Below are positions 1 through 7,007 of a stretch of 25,518 nt of DNA, piece after piece. The position numbers were made by a program, and so were the translations under genes. This DNA is from JAAFHS01 sp046049665 (lineage in GTDB: Bacteria; Pseudomonadota; Alphaproteobacteria; Rhodobacterales; Rhodobacteraceae). Under the pieces are notes generated by a model. The model was not told the DNA's origin. It did no database searches and saw only the letters and a list, made by a program, of their open reading frames with translations. Every line of letters starts with the position of its first letter. Position 1 is the first letter of the stretch. The stretch is taken from positions 1 to 25,518 of the forward strand of contig JBJOQW010000056.1 of NCBI GenBank assembly GCA_046049665.1, written 5' to 3'.

Positions 1-1
1 G

Positions 2-811
2 ACCAATTCCCTGCGCGCCTATGCCCGTGCAAATCAGGCTGCCGTCATTGTGCCCTTTATCCTTGGCGGTGCCATGGGCCCCGTCACCTCTGCCGGTGCC
101 ATTGCCCAGTCATTGGCCGAAACCATGGCGGGCTGTGCGCTAACACAACTGGAACGCGCAGGCAGCCCGGTGATCTTTGGCAACTTCCTGTCGAGCATGA
201 GCTTGCGCTCTGGCAGCCCCACCTTTGGCACGCCGGAACCCGCTATCGGCAGCATGGTCATCGGCCAGCTTGCCCGCCGCCTGAACCTGCCCCTGCGCTG
301 TTCCGGCAACTTCACCACATCCAAGCTGCCCGATGCGCAGGCCATGATGGAAGGCACGATGAGCATGCTTGCCGCCATCCATTGCGGTGCGAATTTCATC
401 CTGCATTCCGCCGGGTTTCTGGACGGGCTGCTGAGCATGTCTTACGAGAAGTTCATGCTGGACGCAGACTTGTGCGGCGCACTTCATTCCTACCTTGATG
501 GTATCAAGATTGATGATGACCAGTTGGCCGTTGATGCCTTTGCCCAAGTTGGCCCCGGCAACCACTTCTTTGGCTGCGATCATACGATGCGGCACTATGA
601 AACGGCGTTCTGGGATACAGACCTGTCGGATAATGAGCCGTTCGAGAAATGGGAGGCAGCGGGGTCAACCGATGCAGCCACGCGCGCCAACAAGCTGTGG
701 AAAAAGCGGCTGGCGGAGTATGAGGCGCCTGCGTTGGATGAGGGTGTCCGCGATGGCCTGACGGACTTTGTGGAAGGCCGCAAGCGCGAGAAAGCCGATA
801 TGTGGTATTGA
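2..811 (+). CDS. Trimethylamine methyltransferase (MttB) family protein, 3' part
   Basis: The open frame enters from the left edge and gives 269 C-terminal residues of a protein usually about 500 long. The match is to the MttB superfamily, corrinoid-dependent methyltransferases that move a methyl group from a methylated amine to a corrinoid protein. Recognisable stretches are GAMGPVTSAGAIAQSLAE near the visible N-terminus and GPGNHFFGCDHT followed by MRHYETAFWDT in the C-terminal third. In archaeal MttB, pyrrolysine is encoded by an in-frame TAG roughly 160 residues from the C-terminus. That stretch is present here with no in-frame stop, so this is the non-pyrrolysine type, of which MtgB (glycine betaine) is the known example. 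The substrate cannot be read from sequence. No corrinoid protein gene lies in the visible part. The true start is outside the window. Confidence 0.9.
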   Translation, partial: TNSLRAYARANQAAVIVPFILGGAMGPVTSAGAIAQSLAETMAGCALTQLERAGSPVIFGNFLSSMSLRSGSPTFGTPEPAIGSMVIGQLARRLNLPLRCSGNFTTSKLPDAQAMMEGTMSMLAAIHCGANFILHSAGFLDGLLSMSYEKFMLDADLCGALHSYLDGIKIDDDQLAVDAFAQVGPGNHFFGCDHTMRHYETAFWDTDLSDNEPFEKWEAAGSTDAATRANKLWKKRLAEYEAPALDEGVRDGLTDFVEGRKREKADMWY

Positions 812-859
812 CCGGGGCCACATGAATGCCGACCTTGTGGTAAAGCACGGGGGCAGGCT

Positions 860-1822
860 GTGACGGTTCTTTTGGTTCTGATGATTGCGGGGCTGGCCGG
901 GCTGATCTGGCTGGCAGCCGATGCGCATGTGCCACTGGCGCGGATGTGGCTGGCAAAGGTGCTGATTGGCGTTGCCGTGCTGATGGCCATTCTGGGCATC
1001 TGGTTTGGCTTTGCGGCTTGGGTCTGGGGGGCGGTGGGGGCTGTGGCCCTGTCCTTTGCCATTTGGTACGCCACGCGCCGCCCGCGCAATGACAAGGCCT
1101 GGATCCCCGAGGTGGCGCATGGGCTGACGGGTGATGTGCATGGCGAAGTGCGCATCCCGCATGTGCGGCGCTTTCGCTGGATGACCCGCAAAGAGGTGGT
1201 CGAACGGTGGGAGCCGCAAAGCTATGACCCGGACACGATTACATCCGTCGATCTGATCACATCAATCTGGTCCAACCCGCTGATTGCCCACACGATGGTC
1301 AGCTTCGGCTTTGCCGATGGGCGGCATCTGGTGTTTTCGGGCGAAACGCGGCGGCAGAAGGGGGACAGGTTTACCATTACGGGCGGGTTTTTCCGGCGTT
1401 TTGAGCTGATCCTGATTGCGGCGGATGAGCGGGACGTGATCCACCTGCGCACGGATGTGCGAAAGGAAAAAGTCTCGCTTTACCCTGTGCTTATGCCGCC
1501 TGACGCGCGCAAGGCGCTGTTTCTGGCCTTCGTGGGCCAAGGCAATGATCTGGCGCGCCAGCCGATGTGGTACAACACGGTGACGACGAATTGCACGACC
1601 GTGCCGTTTGAAATTGTGCGCACCATTGCGCAAGGCTTGCGCTATGACTGGCGGCTTTTGTTTTCAGGCCATCTGCCGGGGTATCTGCACAAATTGGGCG
1701 TGCTGCCTCCGGGAACGATGGCCGAACTGAACGCGCGCGCAGTGCTGCCGGTTTCAGGTGATGACGGCATGGATGACGCAGCCTATTCGGCACGGCTGCG
1801 GGCGGCCTGGCGGGGCACCTGA
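860..1822 (+). CDS. Membrane protein with DUF4105 / Lnb N-terminal periplasmic-type domain
   Basis: A 320-residue protein with a GTG start 48 bp after the MttB-family gene; a G-rich stretch (GGGGG) precedes the start. Residues about 3-70 hold two or three hydrophobic helices. The remainder looks like the DUF4105 domain: SVDLITSIWSNPLIAHTMVSFGF around His144 and YNTVTTNCTTVPFEI around Cys245. In the Bacteroides enzyme Lnb (lipoprotein N-acylation) a conserved His and Cys of this domain are proposed as catalytic, and both candidates are present here. By analogy it could act on the periplasmic side of the inner membrane, possibly on lipoproteins, but alphaproteobacteria normally have Lnt for that step, so the substrate is open. 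Family assignment is fairly sure; function is inference. Confidence 0.75.
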   Translation: MTVLLVLMIAGLAGLIWLAADAHVPLARMWLAKVLIGVAVLMAILGIWFGFAAWVWGAVGAVALSFAIWYATRRPRNDKAWIPEVAHGLTGDVHGEVRIPHVRRFRWMTRKEVVERWEPQSYDPDTITSVDLITSIWSNPLIAHTMVSFGFADGRHLVFSGETRRQKGDRFTITGGFFRRFELILIAADERDVIHLRTDVRKEKVSLYPVLMPPDARKALFLAFVGQGNDLARQPMWYNTVTTNCTTVPFEIVRTIAQGLRYDWRLLFSGHLPGYLHKLGVLPPGTMAELNARAVLPVSGDDGMDDAAYSARLRAAWRGT

Positions 1823-1902
1823 GGGGGCAGCTCATCCCACCCTTGCGGGCGGTCTTCGCTGTGGGCCAGCGATGCGGCCTGTCAGGGCCAAAGAGCGGTG
1901 GT

Positions 1903-2244
1903 TCAACGCAGCAGGCGGCGGTTGCCGTCCTTGACCACCTCGATCACGCGGCCTGTGGCCGTATCCACGCGGAACACATCCGGCGCCACGCGGTAATAGC
2001 GCCATGCGCCATCCACGGGGGGCAGGCCGTAACGGGCAGGGTTCATCAGAATGAAATGGTCGGCCACGGGAAAGGCATCACCCACCGCAAAGGCGGGAGG
2101 GCGCACCGGCATCCGAATGAACCGCGCGGTCATGGTTTTCTCGACACCACCGGCAGGGCACATGGATGCCACCAGCGAAGCGCAGCCTGCAATTGCAGGC
2201 AGTGGGCCGCTGATGGCCAAGGCAAGGATCACGGAACGCAGCAT
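1903..2244 (-). CDS. Small exported protein, RcnB-like C-terminus, possible lipoprotein
   Basis: A 113-residue protein starting at MLRSVILAL. An upstream in-frame ATG would add 12 polar residues before the signal peptide, so I prefer the internal start. Residues 1-20 form a signal peptide ending in I-A-G-C (Cys21), an acceptable lipobox; cleavage by ordinary signal peptidase is the alternative. The mature part reads like the short RcnB-type periplasmic domain: VGDAFPVADHFILMNPARYG, then WRYYRVAPDVFRVDTATGRV. RcnB of enterobacteria is a periplasmic protein of nickel/cobalt homeostasis, but many small proteins share this fold and no metal function can be claimed. It lies downstream of the DUF2892 gene on the same strand, separated by a probable terminator, and converges with the DUF4105 gene. 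Confidence 0.7.
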   Translation of the reverse strand: MLRSVILALAISGPLPAIAGCASLVASMCPAGGVEKTMTARFIRMPVRPPAFAVGDAFPVADHFILMNPARYGLPPVDGAWRYYRVAPDVFRVDTATGRVIEVVKDGNRRLLR

Positions 2245-2278
2245 GTGGTCAAGCCTGCCAGCCCTGCGTTGCAAAATC

Positions 2279-2305
2279 ACCCCGCCACGTTCAGTCGGGC
2301 GGGGT
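2279..2305 (-). terminator. Probable intrinsic terminator after the DUF2892 gene
   Basis: An 8-bp perfect stem (ACCCCGCC at 2279-2286 with GGCGGGGT at 2298-2305) and an 11-nt loop. Read on the minus strand the hairpin is followed by GATTTTG, a short T-rich stretch. It sits 19 bp after the DUF2892 stop codon and before the RcnB-like gene, so it probably separates the two. Confidence 0.6.
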
Positions 2306-2324
2306 TATCCACAAGAAATGCGAT

Positions 2325-2531
2325 TCAGCCGCGCTTCAGGGGGCAGGTGCTCAGCCCGAACAGCGAATAGATCGGGCAGGATGACATCAGCCCCGTGGCC
2401 AGTGGCACGATGCCAATAAGATATGCCCAGCGGTAGGTGGCATCGGCGTTCAGAAAGAATCCGGCCAGCAGTGCAAGGCCCAGCACGATGCGCAGGATAC
2501 GGTCGAGGTTGCCAACATTGGTCTTGAACAT
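2325..2531 (-). CDS. DUF2892 (YgaP-type transmembrane domain) inner membrane protein
   Basis: A 68-residue protein beginning MFKTNVGNLDRILRIVLG, the hallmark opening of DUF2892. Two hydrophobic segments (about residues 12-28 and 35-52) predict a small two-helix inner-membrane protein. The tail ends SCPIYSLFGLSTCPLK, and the two Cys residues near the C-terminus are common in this family. The domain also forms the membrane part of the rhodanese YgaP, which suggests but does not prove a link to sulfur handling. A good ribosome site, AGGAGAA, precedes the ATG. The gene lies directly downstream of the Crp/Fnr gene on the same strand, with a candidate operator between them, so it is a likely target of that regulator. 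Confidence 0.85.
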   Translation of the reverse strand: MFKTNVGNLDRILRIVLGLALLAGFFLNADATYRWAYLIGIVPLATGLMSSCPIYSLFGLSTCPLKRG

Positions 2532-2548
2532 GGTTTTCTCCTGTCAGT

Positions 2549-2567
2549 GCGGGGCGGATTGCCCCGC
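2549..2567 (-). repeat. Perfect inverted repeat in the leader of the DUF2892 gene
   Basis: GCGGGGC (2549-2555) and GCCCCGC (2561-2567) form a 7-bp perfect stem around GGATT. It lies 18 bp upstream of the DUF2892 start, just before the ribosome site. No T-tract follows on the minus strand, so it is not an ordinary terminator; it may be a 5'-leader hairpin. Confidence 0.5.
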
Positions 2568-2603
2568 AATGGCATAACATTAACCATCCGGCAGGGTCCG
2601 GTC

Positions 2604-2618
2604 TGTGACCTTGTCACA
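2604..2618. promoter_or_regulatory. Candidate Crp/Fnr-type operator
   Basis: TGTGAC-CTT-GTCACA is a perfect 6-3-6 palindrome in the space between the Crp/Fnr gene stop (2624) and the DUF2892 start (2531). The half-site TGTGA resembles that of CRP, but the spacing is one base shorter than the CRP consensus and one longer than the FNR 14-mer. The position, 73-87 bp upstream of the DUF2892 start, fits an activator or repressor site. Confidence 0.5.
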
Positions 2619-2623
2619 CGCGT

Positions 2624-3265
2624 TCAATCAAGCGTTGCGGCAAGCTGGCGCAGGGCCGTGGGGTTGGTCAGGCGCACGGTGCCGCGTTCTGTGGCCACCC
2701 AGCCCGATTTGTGAAACGCCTCCAGCCTGCGCGACACAACCTCGCGCGCCGAGCCAATGCGTGTGGCCAGTTCGGCCTGCGTCGCCTGCACTTCATCGCC
2801 ATGGGCAAGGTCCAGAAGCGCTGCGGCCAGACGCGCCTCGATCCGGCCAAAGGCCACGCGCTCCAGCAGGCGCGTGACATCGGACATGCGCCGCGCAAAG
2901 GCCTGCATGACAAACTGGCGGAAGGCGGGTTCTTCATCAATCAGGCGGTTGAACAGACCCTGCGGGATCAGCACGACTTCCGCCTCGGACGCAGTGATCG
3001 CCTCGCCGCTGTAAACCTCGCCTGCCATCAGGCCCAGCGTCGTCTGGATGCAGCTTTGGCCGGGCGCAACCGTGTAAAGCATGATCTCGCGCCCCGATGG
3101 CCCGGTCAGAAACACCTCGATCGTACCGCGCAGCAGGATCAGAAAACCCTGCGCCGCATCACCGGGGCGGAACAGCACGCTGTGGGGTGGCAGGCTGCGG
3201 TGGGGCAGGGCGGCAAGAGCTGCGGCATGGGCGGGGGTCAGGTCAAGGGAAGCGATCCATGTCAT
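2624..3265 (-). CDS. Crp/Fnr family transcriptional regulator
   Basis: A 213-residue protein starting at MTWIASLDLT; the frame extends 12 codons upstream but only this start leaves a normal family N-terminus. Residues about 10-120 are the cyclic-nucleotide-binding-like beta-roll (LFRPGDAAQGFLILLRGTIE). A dimerisation helix follows, then a C-terminal winged helix (QAELATRIGSAREVVSRRLE). The recognition helix carries E-V-V-S-R, matching the E..SR pattern that FNR uses to read TTGAT-type half-sites. There is no N-terminal cysteine cluster, so it is not an oxygen-sensing 4Fe-4S FNR. The single cysteine is Cys72, in SCIQTTLG. The effector is unknown. It precedes the DUF2892 gene on the same strand. 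Confidence 0.9.
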   Translation of the reverse strand: MTWIASLDLTPAHAAALAALPHRSLPPHSVLFRPGDAAQGFLILLRGTIEVFLTGPSGREIMLYTVAPGQSCIQTTLGLMAGEVYSGEAITASEAEVVLIPQGLFNRLIDEEPAFRQFVMQAFARRMSDVTRLLERVAFGRIEARLAAALLDLAHGDEVQATQAELATRIGSAREVVSRRLEAFHKSGWVATERGTVRLTNPTALRQLAATLD

Positions 3266-3288
3266 GGCTGGTATCCTTTCCCAAATGC

Positions 3289-3313
3289 AAAAGGGGCGCA
3301 AGGCGCCCCTTTT
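3289..3313 (-). terminator. Strong intrinsic terminator after mmsA
   Basis: AAAAGGGGCGC (3289-3299) and GCGCCCCTTTT (3303-3313) form a perfect 11-bp stem with the 3-nt loop AAG. The A/T ends make it able to work in either direction. It lies 22 bp beyond the mmsA stop codon and just upstream of the Crp/Fnr start, so it should end mmsA transcription before the regulator gene. Confidence 0.85.
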
Positions 3314-3335
3314 GATGGTCAGCTTTGCGCGCCGA

Positions 3336-4835
3336 TCAATCCATCGGCTTGAAGTTCAGGCTGGCACCTTCCTTGATGCCCGATGGCCAGCGCGAGGTGA
3401 TGGTCTTGGTGCGTGTGTAAAAGCGGAAGGCATCCGGCCCATGCTGGTTCAGGTCACCAAAGGCTGATTTCTTCCACCCACCAAAGGTGTGATAGGCCAG
3501 TGGCACAGGGATTGGCACGTTAATGCCGATCATGCCCACATTGACCCGCGCCGCAAAATCGCGTGCCGTATCGCCGTCACGCGTGAAAATTGCCGTCCCG
3601 TTGCCGTATTCGTGGTCCATGGCCAGACCAAGGGCCTCTTCATAGGTTTTCGCCCGCACCGTGCTCAGCACCGGCCCGAAAATCTCTTTCCGGTAAATGT
3701 CCATGTCACTGGTGACATGGTCAAACAGGTGCGGGCCGACAAAGAAGCCGTCTTCATAGCCTTGCAGCTTGAACCCGCGCCCGTCGACCACCAGCTTGGC
3801 CCCCTGCGCAACGCCCGTTTCAACCAGCCGCAGGATATTCGCCTTGGCCGCCGCAGTCACCACCGGGCCGTAATCCACATCATTGCCCGCCGTATAGGGC
3901 CCGACCTTCAGCTTTTCGATCCGCGGGATCAGCTTTTCGATCAGCCGGTCAGCGGTTTCATCACCCACGGGCACGGCTACCGAAATCGCCATGCACCGTT
4001 CGCCTGCCGCGCCATAGCCCGCACCCACCAGCGCATCGGCGGCCTGATCCATATCGGCATCCGGCATGATGATCATGTGGTTCTTGGCCCCGCCAAAGCA
4101 CTGCACACGCTTGCCATTGGAACAACCACGGCCATAGATGTATTCGGCAATGGGTGTTGACCCCACAAAGCCGATGGCGGCGATGGTGGGGTTATCAAGG
4201 ATGGCGTCAACGCTTTCCTTGTCGCCGTTGATCACCTGCAGCACGCCATCGGGCAGGCCCGCCTCTTTCATCAGCTCGGCCAGCATCAGAGGAACCGATG
4301 GGTCACGCTCGGACGGCTTGAGGATAAACGCGTTGCCGCAGGCCAGCGCCGGGCCCATTTTCCACATCGGGATCATGGCCGGAAAGTTGAAGGGCGTGAT
4401 GCCGGCGGCCACGCCAACGGGCTGGCGCATGGAATACATGTCAATGCCGGGGCCAGCGCTATCGGTGAATTCGCCTTTCAGCATTTGCGGCGCGCCGATG
4501 CAGTATTCAATCACTTCCAGACCGCGCTGAATATCGCCCTTGGCATCAGGAATGGTCTTGCCATGTTCACGGCTCAGTGCCTCGGCCAGCTTGTCCATGT
4601 CGCGGTTCAGCAGTTGCACGAAGGCCATCATCACGCGCGCACGGCGCTGCGGGTTGGTGGCGCCCCATTTGACTTGCGCTTCGGCAGCGCTGGCCACCGC
4701 TGCATCAAGTTCGGCCTTTGAGGCCAGCGGAACCTTTGCCTGCACCTCGCCCGTGGCGGGGTTGAAGACATCGGCAAAGCGGCCGGACGTGCCTTTGACA
4801 TGGTGGCCGTTGATCCAGTGGGTCAGTTCTTGCAT
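3336..4835 (-). CDS. mmsA: CoA-acylating methylmalonate-semialdehyde dehydrogenase
   Basis: A 499-residue aldehyde dehydrogenase of the MMSDH/IolA group. It converts (methyl)malonate semialdehyde with CoA and NAD to propionyl- or acetyl-CoA plus CO2, in valine, thymine or inositol breakdown in the cytosol. Visible marks are the oxyanion-hole Asn in TPFNFPAMIP (Asn150), the cofactor loop GFVGSTPIAEYIY, FGGAKNHMIIMPDAD, and the catalytic Cys281 in GERCMAI. The start MQELTHWING is chosen because GGGAGGAA lies just before it; the open frame upstream has no family resemblance. It is divergent from a LysR gene across a 95-bp gap and is followed by a strong terminator, so it is probably a single-gene transcript controlled by that LysR. 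Confidence 0.95.
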   Translation of the reverse strand: MQELTHWINGHHVKGTSGRFADVFNPATGEVQAKVPLASKAELDAAVASAAEAQVKWGATNPQRRARVMMAFVQLLNRDMDKLAEALSREHGKTIPDAKGDIQRGLEVIEYCIGAPQMLKGEFTDSAGPGIDMYSMRQPVGVAAGITPFNFPAMIPMWKMGPALACGNAFILKPSERDPSVPLMLAELMKEAGLPDGVLQVINGDKESVDAILDNPTIAAIGFVGSTPIAEYIYGRGCSNGKRVQCFGGAKNHMIIMPDADMDQAADALVGAGYGAAGERCMAISVAVPVGDETADRLIEKLIPRIEKLKVGPYTAGNDVDYGPVVTAAAKANILRLVETGVAQGAKLVVDGRGFKLQGYEDGFFVGPHLFDHVTSDMDIYRKEIFGPVLSTVRAKTYEEALGLAMDHEYGNGTAIFTRDGDTARDFAARVNVGMIGINVPIPVPLAYHTFGGWKKSAFGDLNQHGPDAFRFYTRTKTITSRWPSGIKEGASLNFKPMD

Positions 4836-4930
4836 GGCGGTTCCTCCCTTGGGGTTTGCGGCACAATAGTCTTGCACAAATGCGGTGAAAAGCGGCAATA
4901 GATCAAAGTCATCATGCAGGAATGCAAAAC

Positions 4931-5836
4931 ATGGATTGGGATGATCTGCGCATTTTTCTGGCCGTTGCACGGGCCGAAAGCCTGACAGCGGCCGGGCGCG
5001 CCTTGCGCATTGATCCGGCTACAGTCGGGCGGCGGGTGGCGCGGCTTGAGGCGGCGATGAACGCGCGGCTCTTTACGAAATCGCAGGTCGGCTACAGCCT
5101 GACCGAAGATGGCGCGCGGCTGCTTGACCATGCCGAGGCGGTTGAACAGGCCATGACGGCGGCGACGGAAAGCCTGCAAGGCGATCAGGGGCTGACGGGG
5201 CAGATTCGCATCGGTGCGCCCGATGGCTGCGCCAATTACCTTCTGCCACAGGTGCTGACGGAAATCTGCGATGAAAATCCGGGGCTAGAGGTGCAGATCG
5301 TGGCCCTCCCGCGCGTGTTCAACCTGTCCAAGCGAGAGGCGGATATGGCCGTGGCGGTCAGCCGCCCGGAAACAGGGCGGGTGACGGCGCAGAAGATCAC
5401 AGATTACCACCTGCATCTGGCGGCGCATGCAGACTATCTGGCCCGCAGCGGTGTGCCCGCAGGGCGGGGCGACCTGCGGAACCACCGGCTGATCGGCTAT
5501 ATTCCGGACATGATTTTTGACAAGGAACTGGACTATATGGCCGAGGCGGGCTTGGGCGCGATACCGTTCGCGTCAAACTCGGTGTCGGTGCAGCTGAATT
5601 GGTTGCGGGCAGGGGCGGGCATTGGCGTGGTGCATGACTTTGCCTTGCCCGCCGCCCCGGAATTGCAGCGCATTCTGGTGGATCAGGTCAGCCTGACGCG
5701 GGCCTTCTGGCTGATCCGGCACGAAGGCGACAGGCGGCTGGAACGGCTGAACCGCTTTGCCGGGCTGTTGATGGCGGGCCTGCGGGCCGAGGTTGCGCGG
5801 CTGGAGGCACTTGCCAGCCGGGATCGCCCGGCTTGA
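4931..5836 (+). CDS. LysR family transcriptional regulator
   Basis: A 301-residue LysR-type protein. The N-terminal winged helix (residues 1-60) reads MDWDDLRIFLAVARAESLTA, then IDPATVGRRVARLEAAM and LFTKSQVGYSLTEDG. The rest is a periplasmic-binding-like effector domain (GQIRIGAPDGCANYLLPQVL). An upstream ATG at 4922 directly abuts an AGGA motif and leaves no ribosome-site spacing, whereas the ATG at 4931 has AGGA about 9 bp upstream, so I chose 4931. Its divergent placement against mmsA suggests control of that gene. The effector is not visible; a metabolite of valine or beta-alanine breakdown would be a reasonable guess. Confidence 0.92.
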   Translation: MDWDDLRIFLAVARAESLTAAGRALRIDPATVGRRVARLEAAMNARLFTKSQVGYSLTEDGARLLDHAEAVEQAMTAATESLQGDQGLTGQIRIGAPDGCANYLLPQVLTEICDENPGLEVQIVALPRVFNLSKREADMAVAVSRPETGRVTAQKITDYHLHLAAHADYLARSGVPAGRGDLRNHRLIGYIPDMIFDKELDYMAEAGLGAIPFASNSVSVQLNWLRAGAGIGVVHDFALPAAPELQRILVDQVSLTRAFWLIRHEGDRRLERLNRFAGLLMAGLRAEVARLEALASRDRPA

Positions 5837-5899
5837 CAGAATCCTGCGTCGGGCAGACGGTTGGGGAATATGCTGCATTGTCTGGGAGGACCAACTGCC

Positions 5900-6337
5900 A
5901 TGATGCCCGTATCCACAATCCTGAAAGCAAAACCGTCCGAGGGTGTCATCACCGTGACGCCGGGATCAACCGTGGGGGCTGCGGCACAGCTGCTGTCGGC
6001 CAAACGCATTGGCGCGGTCATCGTGTCACCCGACGGGGCAAGGATGGTGGGAATCCTGTCGGAACGCGATATCGTGCGCGAACTGGGGCGGCGGGGCGGG
6101 GCCTGTCTGGACGATCCGGTTGAGGCGCTGATGACAAAGGATGTGGTCAGCTGCGCGCCGGGGGACCGGACGAATGACGTGCTGCAACGCATGACGGACG
6201 GGCGGTTCCGGCATATGCCGGTCATGCAGGACGGCCGGATGGTGGGGCTGATTTCCATAGGTGACGTGGTCAAGGCGCGGCTGAGCGAGCTGTCCACCGA
6301 GGTGGATGCGCTGGAAGGCATGATCAAGGGCTTTTGA
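5900..6337 (+). CDS. Two-CBS-domain protein
   Basis: A 145-residue protein made almost entirely of a CBS (Bateman) pair. The first unit spans about residues 12-65 (TVGAAAQLLSAKRIGAVIV, MVGILSERDIVREL). The second spans about 75-130 (DVLQRMTDGRFRHMPVMQ, MVGLISIGDVVKARL). Such proteins usually bind adenine nucleotides and modulate a partner; no catalytic domain is attached. GGGAGGA sits 9 bp before the ATG at 5900, which sets the start; a TTG further upstream would add a non-conserved tail. It lies 63 bp after the LysR gene and 71 bp before coaD on the same strand. The ligand and partner are unknown. Confidence 0.9.
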   Translation: MMPVSTILKAKPSEGVITVTPGSTVGAAAQLLSAKRIGAVIVSPDGARMVGILSERDIVRELGRRGGACLDDPVEALMTKDVVSCAPGDRTNDVLQRMTDGRFRHMPVMQDGRMVGLISIGDVVKARLSELSTEVDALEGMIKGF

Positions 6338-6359
6338 CGGTTCGCCCTTGCATTCCTGA

Positions 6360-6376
6360 ACGCAATATTGTTGCGT
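6360..6376. repeat. Inverted repeat upstream of coaD
   Basis: ACGCAA-TATTG-TTGCGT is a perfect 6-bp inverted repeat with an embedded 8-bp palindrome CAATATTG, centred about 40 bp before the coaD start. It could be a regulator site or a small hairpin between the CBS gene and coaD. No T-tract follows. Confidence 0.4.
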
Positions 6377-6408
6377 GCGACCACGGATTGGGCAGTCGGG
6401 GAACAGTC

Positions 6409-6906
6409 ATGCGTATCGGCCTTTATCCTGGCACCTTTGATCCGATCACCCTTGGGCACACCGATATCATCAACCGGGCCATGGCCTTGGTTGACAGGCT
6501 GGTGATTGGCGTGGCGATCAACCGGGACAAGGGGCCGTTGTTCAGTCTGGAAGAACGCGTGGCCATGGTGCAGGCAGAATGTGCGGCGATCGTGGCCAAG
6601 ACGGGCGGCGAGATTGTGGTGCATCCGTTTGAAAACCTGCTGATCGACTGCGCGCGGGATGTGGGGGCCAGTGTCATTATCCGCGGGCTGCGGGCTGTGG
6701 CGGATTTCGAATATGAATTCCAGATGGTCGGTATGAACCGGGCGTTGGATGCCAGTATCGAGACGGTGTTCATGATGGCGGATGCGCGCAGGCAGGCGAT
6801 TGCGTCAAAGCTGGTCAAGGAAATTGCGCGGTTGGGCGGCGATGTGGCCAAGTTCGTGCCCGCCCCGGTTGAGGCGGCGCTGGTGGCAAAGTTTCAGCGG
6901 GGCTAG
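6409..6906 (+). CDS. coaD: Pantetheine-phosphate adenylyltransferase
   Basis: A 165-residue cytosolic enzyme that joins ATP and 4'-phosphopantetheine to make dephospho-CoA, the penultimate step of coenzyme A synthesis. The start MRIGLYPGTFDPITLGH carries the nucleotidyltransferase T..H motif (Thr9, His17). VIIRGLRAVADFEYEFQM is the classical substrate-binding stretch, and ASKLVKEIARLGGDV ends the fold. The length is normal for CoaD. The frame is open for 25 codons upstream, but the conserved N-terminus fixes the ATG at 6409. It follows the CBS gene on the same strand, probably with its own promoter or read-through. Confidence 0.97.
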   Translation: MRIGLYPGTFDPITLGHTDIINRAMALVDRLVIGVAINRDKGPLFSLEERVAMVQAECAAIVAKTGGEIVVHPFENLLIDCARDVGASVIIRGLRAVADFEYEFQMVGMNRALDASIETVFMMADARRQAIASKLVKEIARLGGDVAKFVPAPVEAALVAKFQRG

Positions 6907-6909
6907 CGA

Positions 6910-6930
6910 GATGTCCCATGATGGGACATC
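6910..6930 (+). terminator. Perfect palindrome just after coaD, possible terminator
   Basis: GATGTCCCAT (6910-6919), G, ATGGGACATC (6921-6930): 10-bp arms with a one-base centre, starting 4 bp after the coaD stop. As RNA it would fold as an 8-bp stem with loop ATGAT, followed by ATTTG, a weak terminator tail. As DNA it is nearly two-fold symmetric and could be a protein site. Confidence 0.5.
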
Positions 6931-7007
6931 ATTTGCCCCCAAGGAAATCAATGACTTACCTTGCAGGTTTAAGGCTTTGTTCACAATTGCCCATAGCGGC
7001 GCAGGCG

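Noticed and set aside
1856..1872. TCGCTG-TGGGC-CAGCGA hairpin between the convergent DUF4105 and RcnB-like genes
   Set aside because: Only six base pairs and no T-tract on either strand; too weak to call a terminator.
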